Positions 26,572-35,252 of a stretch of 64,000 nucleotides of DNA are shown in pieces. The stretch is taken from NCBI GenBank assembly GCA_019638015.1, contig JAHBUP010000001.1, positions 3,070,424 to 3,134,423 of the forward strand, given 5' to 3'. The position numbers and the translations under genes are program-made. The notes beneath the pieces were generated by a model, which did not search any database, was not told the DNA's origin, and saw nothing but the letters and a program-made list of their open reading frames with translations. This DNA is from Melioribacteraceae bacterium (GTDB taxonomy: Bacteria > Bacteroidota > Ignavibacteria > Ignavibacteriales > Melioribacteraceae). Positions within the stretch are counted from its first letter, which is position 1. Each line of letters opens with the position of its first letter.

Positions 26572-28053
26572 GTGTACTCACTTGGTTACGACATCGGAAG
26601 TTCATCAGTAAAATGCAGCATAATAGAAATTGAAACGGGTAAAGTTTCTGCGCAAGGTTTTTATCCTTCCGAGGAAATGGTGATAGTTTCAAAACATGTG
26701 GGATGGGCAGAGCAGGATCCTGAATTGTGGTGGAATTATGCTAAAACTCTTACTCAGCAATTATTAAAAGAAAATTCAATTGATTCATCTGCCATTGTTT
26801 CCATTGGTATTTCATATCAAATGCATGGACTTGTTATCGTAGATAAAAATCAGAAAGTACTGAGACCATCAATAATTTGGTGTGATAGCCGGGCTGTTGA
26901 AATTGGCAATAAAGCTTTTAATTCGATTGGCGCGGATTATTGTTTGAAAAATTTATTGAATTCTCCTGGAAATTTTACAGCCTCTAAACTTGCATGGGTA
27001 AAAGAGAACGAACCTGAAGTTTATGGAAAAATCTATAAAGCCATGCTTCCTGGCGATTATATTGCAATGAAACTCACTAATGAGATTTATACAACTTTTT
27101 CTGGGTTATCAGAAGGTATATTTTGGGATTTCCAAACAAACTCTGTTTCATCAAAAATTTTAGATCAATATGGCATCTCCCCTGAAATTCTTGCAAAACC
27201 TCTCCCCTCATTTTCCGAGCAGGGAAGATTATCCAAATCAGCAGCTGAAGAACTAGGTTTGAAAGAAGGCATAATAGTATCGTATAGGGCGGGTGATCAA
27301 CCAAATAACGCATTTTCATTAAATGTATTAAATCCGGGTGAAGTTGCCGCAACGGCCGGAACTTCAGGTGTTGTCTATGGAGTGATTGATCAAGTAAATT
27401 ACGATAGTTTATCGAGAGTCAATCAATTCGCTCATGTTAATCATTCTAACGAATCCACAAGGCTTGGCGTACTTCTCTGTATTAATGGCACCGGAATTCA
27501 AAATTCATGGCTCCGGAAAAATTTTGCCGCCGGATTATCTTATAATGAAATAAACAGTTATGCCGCCGAAGCACCTATTGGTTCCGATGGAGTAATAATA
27601 ATTCCATTTGGCAATGGAGCTGAAAGAGTACTACAGAATAAAAATATTGGAAGTCAAATATTAGGATTGGATTTCAACAGGCATTCAATAAATCATATTT
27701 TCAGAGCCGCTCAGGAAGGAATTGTATTCTCATTTATGTATGGTGTTGAAATAATGAGAGAGATGGGATTAAATATAAATGTAATTCGCGCTGGTCAGGC
27801 AAACATGTTCTTGAGTCCCGTCTTTCGCCAAACTTTAGCTAATGTTACAGGCGCGTCAATTCAGCTTTACGATACTGATGGAGCGCAAGGCGCTGCTCGC
27901 GGCGCGGCTTACGGCGCAGGCTACTACAAATCATTTACCGATGCATTTGGTAATCTTAAAAAAGTGAATGAGGTAAATCCTGAAGAGAAAAATAAGAATG
28001 TAACTTTAGCCGCGTACAAAAAATGGCTCGACCAATTGAACAAAAGTTTATAA
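26572..28053 (+). CDS. xylB: Xylulokinase
   Basis: FGGY-family kinase phosphorylating D-xylulose to xylulose 5-phosphate. SLGYDIGSSSVKCSIIEIE is the N-terminal phosphate loop, WAEQDPELWW, SYQMHGLV and IIWCDSRAVEIG are typical of XylB, and the C-terminal GGxQxG-like segment appears as VIRAGQANMFLSPVFRQ. I start at the GTG at 26572, which has AGAGG upstream; the TTG at 26557 would place the ribosome site inside the gene. 493 residues. xylA follows after 30 bases, and the regulator is divergent. Confidence 0.93.
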   Translation: MYSLGYDIGSSSVKCSIIEIETGKVSAQGFYPSEEMVIVSKHVGWAEQDPELWWNYAKTLTQQLLKENSIDSSAIVSIGISYQMHGLVIVDKNQKVLRPSIIWCDSRAVEIGNKAFNSIGADYCLKNLLNSPGNFTASKLAWVKENEPEVYGKIYKAMLPGDYIAMKLTNEIYTTFSGLSEGIFWDFQTNSVSSKILDQYGISPEILAKPLPSFSEQGRLSKSAAEELGLKEGIIVSYRAGDQPNNAFSLNVLNPGEVAATAGTSGVVYGVIDQVNYDSLSRVNQFAHVNHSNESTRLGVLLCINGTGIQNSWLRKNFAAGLSYNEINSYAAEAPIGSDGVIIIPFGNGAERVLQNKNIGSQILGLDFNRHSINHIFRAAQEGIVFSFMYGVEIMREMGLNINVIRAGQANMFLSPVFRQTLANVTGASIQLYDTDGAQGAARGAAYGAGYYKSFTDAFGNLKKVNEVNPEEKNKNVTLAAYKKWLDQLNKSL

Positions 28054-28083
28054 AAAAATATCAACAAACACAGGAAAAGTAAA

Positions 28084-29412
28084 ATGGATTATTTAGTTGG
28101 AGATACCGAGTATTTTAAAGGTATTGGTAAAATCAAATATGAAGGTAGAGATTCAAAGAATCCCCTTGCATTTAAATGGTATGATGAGAATAGAATAGTA
28201 GCCGGTAAATCATTAAAGGAATATTTTAGATTTGCGATTGCCTACTGGCATAGCTTCTGTTCAACAGGAGGAGATCCATTCGGGCCGGGGACAAAAGTAC
28301 TTCCTTGGAATGAAAGCGCTGATGCGATAGCTCGCGGTAAAGCAAAGATGGATGCCGCATTTGAGTTCACAACTAAATTAGGTGCTCCTTTTTACTGTTT
28401 TCATGACAATGATATTGTTGATGAAGGTAATTCAATTGCTGAGACAGATAAAAGAATGCAGGCAATTGTAGACTATGCAAAGGAGAAACAAAAAGCTAGC
28501 GGTGTAAAATTACTCTGGGGAACCGCAAATTTATTTTCTCATCCCCGTTATATGAATGGTGCTTCAACTAATCCCGATTTCAATGTACTTGCTCATGGTG
28601 CTGTGCAAGTTAAACGTGCCCTCGATGCAACAATTGAGCTTGGTGGTTCTAATTATGTTTTCTGGGGAGGCAGAGAAGGTTATATGTCTTTACTCAACAC
28701 AAATATGAAGCGCGAAAAGGAACATATGGGTAAGTTTTTATCACTAGCCCGTGATTACGCTCGTAAACAGGGATTCACCGGCACATTTTTAATTGAGCCG
28801 AAACCGATGGAACCTTCAAAACATCAATACGATTTTGATGTGGAAACGATTATTGGATTTTTACGCTATTACGGTTTGGATAAGGATTTTAAGTTGAATA
28901 TTGAAGTTAATCATGCAACATTAGCAGGCCATACTTTCCAGCACGAAATTCAATGCGCAGTTGATGCAGGCATGTTCGGTAGCATTGACGCTAATCGTGG
29001 CGATTATCAAAATGGATGGGATACAGATCAATTCCCTATAAATTTATATGAAATGGTTGAGACTATGCTTGTTGTAGCTGAAGCAGGCGGGTTTGGGCTT
29101 GGTGGGGTAAATTTTGATGCCAAAGTTAGAAGAAACTCTACTGACCCGGAAGATATGTTTATTGCCCACATAGCTGGAATGGACGTTTTTGCAAGAGCTT
29201 TAATAATTGCCGATCAAATTCTGAATGAATCGGATTATAAAAAATTAAGAAGTAACAGATATGCATCCTTTGATAATGGCGATGGTGCCCGTTATGAAAA
29301 AGGTGAGTTAACTCTTCAAGATCTTCGTGAAATCGCGATAAAGTATGGAGAACCAAAACAGATTAGCGGTAAACAAGAACTTTATGAGCAAATTATTAAC
29401 CTTTATATATAG
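28084..29412 (+). CDS. xylA: Xylose isomerase
   Basis: Interconverts D-xylose and D-xylulose in the cytoplasm with two divalent metals. 442 residues, the longer class II length. [13 protein letters not shown] has the catalytic His and Asp, [16 protein letters not shown] and [17 protein letters not shown] the metal Glu, and [17 protein letters not shown] the further ligands. An AGGAAAAG site precedes the ATG. With xylB it takes the xylose released by the xylanases encoded 20-35 kb downstream into the pentose phosphate pathway. Confidence 0.96.
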   Translation: MDYLVGDTEYFKGIGKIKYEGRDSKNPLAFKWYDENRIVAGKSLKEYFRFAIAYWHSFCSTGGDPFGPGTKVLPWNESADAIARGKAKMDAAFEFTTKLGAPFYCFHDNDIVDEGNSIAETDKRMQAIVDYAKEKQKASGVKLLWGTANLFSHPRYMNGASTNPDFNVLAHGAVQVKRALDATIELGGSNYVFWGGREGYMSLLNTNMKREKEHMGKFLSLARDYARKQGFTGTFLIEPKPMEPSKHQYDFDVETIIGFLRYYGLDKDFKLNIEVNHATLAGHTFQHEIQCAVDAGMFGSIDANRGDYQNGWDTDQFPINLYEMVETMLVVAEAGGFGLGGVNFDAKVRRNSTDPEDMFIAHIAGMDVFARALIIADQILNESDYKKLRSNRYASFDNGDGARYEKGELTLQDLREIAIKYGEPKQISGKQELYEQIINLYI

Positions 29413-29435
29413 TATTTAATTACTCATTTATTTTG

Positions 29436-29473
29436 ATGCCTCATACTTCATTGTATGTGGCATTTTTATTTTT
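29436..29473 (+). terminator. Intrinsic terminator after xylA
   Basis: ATGCC-T-CATAC stem pairs with GTATG-T-GGCAT (one T-T mismatch, six-base loop) and runs into TTTTTATTTTT. It ends the xylBA unit. The remainder of the gap to 29661 is AT-rich and presumably holds the aldolase promoter; nothing else seen. Confidence 0.85.
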
Positions 29474-29661
29474 AAAACCATCCAAACAATTCTACTCCTA
29501 ATTTTCTATAATGAAATGGTGAGAGAATAAATACAATTGATTTTTGCATAAGGCTTTGAAAAAAGTTATTATTTGTTTAGCGATAAGCATTATTCTAATA
29601 AAATTGGAATAGATGATTAGTAACCGATTTTGAAAGGTGAAAAATATTTTAGGTAAAGAAA

Positions 29662-30324
29662 ATGAAAATTTTTGAGTTGAAGAAAGAAATAATAGCCGCA
29701 GGTATTCGAATGTACAAGCGCGGTTATGTTGCTGCTAATGATGGAAATATAAGCGCAAGAATTGATGATGACCGGATACTCATTACTCCAACCGGAATTA
29801 GTAAAGGCTTCATGAAACCTGCTGATTTAACTATGATAGATTTCAATGGGAAATTGATCAAAGGCAATAGAAAACCCTCCTCGGAATTTTTAATGCATCT
29901 AAAAATTTATAAAAATCGCGATGATGTGAATAGCGTTTGCCACTCTCACCCGCCATACTCAACAGCATTCACAGTTGCAGGGAAGGCTCTAGATAAATTC
30001 TTATTGCCAGAAGCGGTAATTGTTCTAGGGAAAGTACCTTTAATTAAATATGAAACCCCCGGAACTGAGCCTTTTTCAGATTCTTTGCTGCCATATTTAA
30101 AAAATCATGACGCTTTTTTATTAGCGAATCATGGCGTTGTTACTGTTGGGAGTAATGTTCAAAATGCATATCACAAAATGGAGACAGTAGAGCATTTCGC
30201 CCAAATTTTATTTTTAGCACTTCAACTTGGAAACGTAAACAACTTAAACGAGAAAGAGGTGAATGAGTTGTTGAAGCTAAGAGAAAAATTTGGCATTAGG
30301 TCAAATATTGGTATTGATCACTAA
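29662..30324 (+). CDS. Class II aldolase (fuculose/ribulose-phosphate type)
   Basis: 220 residues of the zinc-dependent class II aldolase/adducin family, which includes L-fuculose-1-phosphate aldolase and L-ribulose-5-phosphate 4-epimerase. GYVAANDGNISAR, LITPTGISKG, KPSSEFLMHLKIY (catalytic Glu), VCHSHPPYSTAF (two zinc His) and LLANHGVVTVG (third His) are in standard order. Placement after xylA suggests a role in pentose or deoxy-sugar breakdown; the exact substrate cannot be decided. Confidence 0.85.
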   Translation: MKIFELKKEIIAAGIRMYKRGYVAANDGNISARIDDDRILITPTGISKGFMKPADLTMIDFNGKLIKGNRKPSSEFLMHLKIYKNRDDVNSVCHSHPPYSTAFTVAGKALDKFLLPEAVIVLGKVPLIKYETPGTEPFSDSLLPYLKNHDAFLLANHGVVTVGSNVQNAYHKMETVEHFAQILFLALQLGNVNNLNEKEVNELLKLREKFGIRSNIGIDH

Positions 30325-30385
30325 TCACTATAATATATTTGTGCACAAATATTTTTTATATGATCTATTCAATAATAAAAACAAT

Positions 30386-33300
30386 CTAAAGCAATATTTT
30401 CTCTACACCATTTTTTTTAGCACTTTTAATAAAATCCTTTTTCCAATTCTTACCGAGAAAAGCTTCAGCATTATGAACAACTAAGGATTTACCGATTACT
30501 TTATGTCCATTTCCAAGTTTTGACAAACCGAGAACACAACTTGGGCATGTGGTTAATATATCTATTCCCCCTTTTACGTTTTGTAGACTTATATTATTGT
30601 TTTTACGATCACGTAAGATGCTGGAAATATCAGGTCTCGAAAGAGCAAGTGTACCAGCCTCCCCGCAGCAATTTTTTGATTCAACCGGTATGCTGTTATG
30701 CAAATACTCAATTGTTTTTGAGTAACCATATTTTTTTAGAGGAGTATGACAAGGTTCATGATAAATGATTTCATTTTTATGAATGCTTTCAGATTTGAAT
30801 AAGTTATTTTGAAAAATGTACTCATTAATATCAATCAACTCAGCGCCATTAAAAATATTTTCAATCTCATATTTTTCAATCATTTCATAACATGTTCCGC
30901 ACGAAACAATAACAGCCTCTATATTCATATAACTCGCAACATCACTAATCCTGTGAAAGAGCACCCTATTTTCATAACTTTTTATTTCAGCTTTTTCCTT
31001 TTTCCCATTTGCTGAGAATGGATATCCACAGCATAAATATTCATTAGGAATAATTACTCTAATCCCAGATTTATACAATAAAGCAATTACGGCAAAACTA
31101 ATATCCGAGAACATTCTCTCAGACCCGCACCCTGGAAAATATAATACACTTTTGATGCTGTCACTCTCTTTTTTTTGGAAGCAGTAGAATGCATTTACAT
31201 TTTTTAGCTTAAATACTTCTCGAACCGATTTTGATCCACTTTTAGGAAATGGATTTTTTATTAATTGAACATAACGTGGCAATAAACTGCTTGTATATTT
31301 AGAAATCGGATTATATACAAAAGAAATAGCTCTCTGTATACCATATCCGAATTTTAATATTAAAACTCTGAGAAATGTGTTTGTATAATACTTCTTTCGG
31401 CTAAGATAAAACAAAGCCATATTAGTAAAAAGTTTTAATGATGTTTTCTTTCTATACTGTAAATGTTCTCTCATCTGCAAGGATACATCACCAAAATCTA
31501 TCTTTACTGGACATGGTATTTTGCATTTATGACACATTGTACAGTTATCAGCAATTTCTCTAAGCTTTTTAAATTGCTTGAATGATTTCATATCCATAGT
31601 TTGGGCCGAAAACAGAACAGCTTCTGTAATGAGTCCAACAGCCAATATTTTATTTCTCGGATTGTAAAACATATTACCATTCGTGTAATGAGTATTACAA
31701 ACCGATTTGCATTTACCGCATCGTACACATTTTGCAATTGAATTAGATAATTTTTCCAAGTCGGTTGATTCAAGAATTATAGCTTCCCGTTCAAGCAAGT
31801 TGAAGGAGGGAGTGTAAACTTTGAAATAAGGGAAATTTGCATTCAATTTTCCCGGATTAAAAATATTATTTGGATCGACTGTTGATTTATAATTATTATA
31901 CTTTTCAAGCAGATCACTTTCCATAAATTTCAATTTAGTTAATCCAATACCATGTTCACCTGAAACGACACCCCCCAATTCAACTGCCTTTTTCATGATT
32001 ATTGAAGCTGCCTCATCAGCCTCCCGCATCATCAAGTAATCACTTGAGTGAACAGGAATATTTACATGCACATTGCCATCTCCGGCGTGCATGTGAGTAG
32101 CAATTATAATTTTTCGACTCAATTCCCCTTTTGAGATTTTATTAAGATCAGACAGTATATTTTCATAACCGAAGAATGTATTTGAATAATGCTTTTTTAT
32201 TTCCTCCTCAAAATCTATAACAATTTCTTTAGCTTGAAGTTTTCGGAGGATTGAATTTTTCTGTTCTGATTCTTTATCATTTTCTTCAGCAGTTAATCTT
32301 GAGTGAAATAAACTGTAATCCACTTTAATTTTTTGAATGCGAGACAAATATGACACCAATCTGTCATGAGGATATTCAACAGTAGACTGCTCAGTAAGCT
32401 CAATTAGGTAATTTTCAATTTTTTGGATTGCGTTCAGCGAGTTTAATATCACTTTTTCATAATTCAGAAGCTCAATAAAATCAGCAAATTCCGGCAGTTT
32501 CTGTAGGGGGATTACAACATCCTCATTCAATTTAAATGCGTTAGTGTGCTGAGCGATTGCGCCCAAATGTTTTCTATCATTCCAAAAGTTTTTCTGGTCT
32601 TTTGTTGTTTCTGCCAAAAAACCCTCTGATTCATACTGCTTAACAAGTTCAATAACTGTGGAACTTGCTAATTGAAGCTCCTTCTGTGAATTGCTTTCAA
32701 TATCAATTAACAATACAGCTTTTGGAATTTCGTAGCGTGTTGATTTATTTCTATAATTTATAGCGGTTACATATTTTTCATCAAAATGTTCTAGTGCGGT
32801 AAGATATACAAGCTCATCTTTTTTAAAGTGATCGTTAATATGAACAATCGCTTTTGAAGCATTGACCATATTAGTACCAAAAAATTCTAGGCACAAAGTA
32901 TTTTTAAAACTAAATGGTTTATAAAGTACAAACTGAGCTGAAATTATTAGTCCATCTCCTCCCTCTTTCTGCAAGCCGGGCAGTCCTTTTAGGGCCTTAT
33001 TAGTTATATCTTTTCCTAAGCCTCTTTTTCGAATCTCAGTACCCGCTAATAATATTTTTGTACGTAATATTTCCTTCTTCTTATTTTTTTTTATCACTTC
33101 GAATTCAACAGTATCATCTTCATTTATTTTTCTATATGGATGATTGATTCTTTTCACAGTGATTAAAGCTCCCTCCGGATCAACGAGAGTAAAAGAATAG
33201 ATGTTGTCGATTGCGGTTCCCCACATCACACATTTTTTACCACCGGCATTTTCTGCAATATTACCGCCAATTGTAGATGCCCAAGCTGAGGTTGGATCGG

Positions 33301-34087
33301 TTGCAAATATATAATTTTGTGCGTCACAAAATTCAATCACATCATCAGTTACAACTCCAGCCTCCACATTAATGATAGGAATTGAATTTCCATTTTCACT
33401 AATAATATTTACTTCACCAATCCGATTTAACTTTTCGGTATTTATCACCACGCTATTATTCTGCACCGGAACTGATCCGCCAGTTAATCCGGTACCACCT
33501 CCACGCGGAATAATAGTTAACCCCAATTCTTTAATTTTTTTTATCAATCGTGGGATCTCTGATGAGGAGTCGGGGTAAATTACCGCAACGGGATATTCAA
33601 CTCTCCAGTCGGTTGCGTCGGTTGCGTGTGAAACCCGATGAAATGGTGTAAAACAAATATTTTTTAGAGATGTTGTACCTGTTAAATTTATTAGTAATTG
33701 ATTGCGGAGATTTCTTGTTTTGGCAAAACTTTTAAAAAAAGTATCGTTCAGCAATTTTGTTTTTCGAATAAGATCAAATACCAGATCTTTATTTTCTGAA
33801 TGTGATAATACCGAGTCAAAGCGTTGCTTGTGTATTTTTTTTAAATATAAATACTTGTTCTTATTGGTTAGAAAATCCTCATACAAATAGGGATTGCGTT
33901 CGATAATAAATATATCACCGATTATTTCGAAGATGAGTTTGGCACTTCTACCTGTTACTCTTTGAGTTCGTAATGCATTAATCTCCGTCCATGTTTGTTC
34001 ATCGAAGTACTTGAGAATAATCTCTTTATCGGAGAGCGAGGTATAATTATAAGGTATTTCTCTAAACCTAAAACCATCTTGCTGCAT
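30386..34087 (-). CDS. DUF3683 FAD-linked oxidase with Fe-S domains
   Basis: A 1,233-residue fusion. The N-terminal 160 residues (REIPYNYTSLSDKEI) match DUF3683. An FAD-binding PCMH domain follows (IPRGGGTGLTGGSVPVQN; ASTIGGNIAENAGGKKC), then a FAD-linked oxidase C-terminal domain with MHAGDGNVHVNIPVH and GVVSGEHGIGLTK. Two ferredoxin-like clusters lie near residues 786-796 (CVRCGKCKSVC) and 847-857 (CTMCHKCKIPC), and two CCG heterodisulfide-reductase-like motifs near 1017 and 1140 (CCGYPF, CCGEAG). Relatives combine GlcD and GlcF parts and oxidise 2-hydroxyacids such as D-lactate or glycolate; no membrane segment is seen. Substrate not known. Confidence 0.85.
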   Translation of the reverse strand: MQQDGFRFREIPYNYTSLSDKEIILKYFDEQTWTEINALRTQRVTGRSAKLIFEIIGDIFIIERNPYLYEDFLTNKNKYLYLKKIHKQRFDSVLSHSENKDLVFDLIRKTKLLNDTFFKSFAKTRNLRNQLLINLTGTTSLKNICFTPFHRVSHATDATDWRVEYPVAVIYPDSSSEIPRLIKKIKELGLTIIPRGGGTGLTGGSVPVQNNSVVINTEKLNRIGEVNIISENGNSIPIINVEAGVVTDDVIEFCDAQNYIFATDPTSAWASTIGGNIAENAGGKKCVMWGTAIDNIYSFTLVDPEGALITVKRINHPYRKINEDDTVEFEVIKKNKKKEILRTKILLAGTEIRKRGLGKDITNKALKGLPGLQKEGGDGLIISAQFVLYKPFSFKNTLCLEFFGTNMVNASKAIVHINDHFKKDELVYLTALEHFDEKYVTAINYRNKSTRYEIPKAVLLIDIESNSQKELQLASSTVIELVKQYESEGFLAETTKDQKNFWNDRKHLGAIAQHTNAFKLNEDVVIPLQKLPEFADFIELLNYEKVILNSLNAIQKIENYLIELTEQSTVEYPHDRLVSYLSRIQKIKVDYSLFHSRLTAEENDKESEQKNSILRKLQAKEIVIDFEEEIKKHYSNTFFGYENILSDLNKISKGELSRKIIIATHMHAGDGNVHVNIPVHSSDYLMMREADEAASIIMKKAVELGGVVSGEHGIGLTKLKFMESDLLEKYNNYKSTVDPNNIFNPGKLNANFPYFKVYTPSFNLLEREAIILESTDLEKLSNSIAKCVRCGKCKSVCNTHYTNGNMFYNPRNKILAVGLITEAVLFSAQTMDMKSFKQFKKLREIADNCTMCHKCKIPCPVKIDFGDVSLQMREHLQYRKKTSLKLFTNMALFYLSRKKYYTNTFLRVLILKFGYGIQRAISFVYNPISKYTSSLLPRYVQLIKNPFPKSGSKSVREVFKLKNVNAFYCFQKKESDSIKSVLYFPGCGSERMFSDISFAVIALLYKSGIRVIIPNEYLCCGYPFSANGKKEKAEIKSYENRVLFHRISDVASYMNIEAVIVSCGTCYEMIEKYEIENIFNGAELIDINEYIFQNNLFKSESIHKNEIIYHEPCHTPLKKYGYSKTIEYLHNSIPVESKNCCGEAGTLALSRPDISSILRDRKNNNISLQNVKGGIDILTTCPSCVLGLSKLGNGHKVIGKSLVVHNAEAFLGKNWKKDFIKSAKKNGVEKILL

Positions 34088-34227
34088 TAAAAAACTCCGT
34101 TAAGATTGTAAACCAAGGAAGAAATGCAATGCAAATTAAGTGATAATACTAATTAAATACCAAAATGCGCAATAAAAGTTTGGCCGAAAATCATTTCTAG
34201 TTGGATTCTAAAAAGTAGAGCTATCAA
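34088..34227. other. Intergenic gap, nothing recognised
   Basis: A 140-base AT-rich gap between the GH5 gene end and the FAD oxidase start, both on the minus strand. It lacks a convincing terminator hairpin; it probably holds the promoter of the oxidase. Confidence 0.3.
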
Positions 34228-35244
34228 TTATTCAGACAAAGACTTCCATATTTCAGCATTTCTATTTCTAATATAGTCGCGAATTATTTTACCCGATTCC
34301 GTTAAATCTTCTTCCTTCCAATTACCATGAGGATATGTCCCCGGTTTTAAAGCGGAAGATGTTTCATCCTTATCCATTATTGACCAATTCAATGCGCTTA
34401 ATTTGTACTCCTCAATAAATTTAAACCATAAATCGGTTTCAACGAGATCAATTATTCCGTTACCATTAGCTTCACTAATTCCATATTCCGAAACAAAAAG
34501 TGCCGCACCATTATTCATCGCTGCAATTGCTTTATCCCTTAAAAATTGCCTATGAGTACTCGAATAATAATGCAATGAGTATGCTGTATTTTTATCGTCT
34601 ATTAAATCGGTTGAGGCTGAATCTACATCTTGAGACCATGATGGAGTTCCGGCAATAATTAATTTATCTTTATCATACTTGCGGATTTCACTAATGACTC
34701 TTACAGAATATGGTTTTACAACATTTGACCATGATACTTGAAGCGGTTCATTATATATTTCATAAATAATGTTATTGTATTCGCCATATTTCTGTGCAAT
34801 TAATCCAAAAAATTTCACCGCCTCTTCTGCATGTTTTTCTCCATTATGATCGTGCCAATCAACAATTACATAAACACCAAGATTGATACAAGCATCGATA
34901 ACAGTAAATATTTTTTCTAATTCCCTTTCAGGATTTGTTAGATATCCTCCACCTTCAATTCCCATTGCCGCACGAATCACAGTACACTTCCAATCTTTTA
35001 CCAACCACTCTATACAACTTTGATTATAAAACTCACCACCCCATTGGCTCCAAAACAAACTCATACCGATTAATGAAACAGCCTCACCATTTTTATCAAC
35101 AATTTTATTACCATCAACTTTCAAAATTCCATACTTCTCAACTATAGTATTAGTAGGATTCTTTTCATTAAAATTGTCTGCCCTAGAAATTATAGTGAAC
35201 GTTGTAATCATTAACAATAATATAATTAATAAACCATTTCTCAT
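34228..35244 (-). CDS. GH5 endoglucanase (cellulase), secreted
   Basis: 338 residues with signal peptide (MRNGLLIILLLMITTFTIIS). Single GH5 TIM barrel: YVIVDWHDHNGEKHAEE, IIYEIYNEPLQVSW with the acid/base Glu, SLHYYSSTHRQFLRDKA, and FVSEYGISEANG with the nucleophile Glu. This pattern is closest to GH5 subfamily 2 cellulases. There is no T9SS domain, so it is probably periplasmic. It lies 8 bases after the GH9 gene, forming a two-gene cellulase unit beside the xylan locus. Confidence 0.9.
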   Translation of the reverse strand: MRNGLLIILLLMITTFTIISRADNFNEKNPTNTIVEKYGILKVDGNKIVDKNGEAVSLIGMSLFWSQWGGEFYNQSCIEWLVKDWKCTVIRAAMGIEGGGYLTNPERELEKIFTVIDACINLGVYVIVDWHDHNGEKHAEEAVKFFGLIAQKYGEYNNIIYEIYNEPLQVSWSNVVKPYSVRVISEIRKYDKDKLIIAGTPSWSQDVDSASTDLIDDKNTAYSLHYYSSTHRQFLRDKAIAAMNNGAALFVSEYGISEANGNGIIDLVETDLWFKFIEEYKLSALNWSIMDKDETSSALKPGTYPHGNWKEEDLTESGKIIRDYIRNRNAEIWKSLSE

Positions 35245-35252
35245 TTGTTCCT

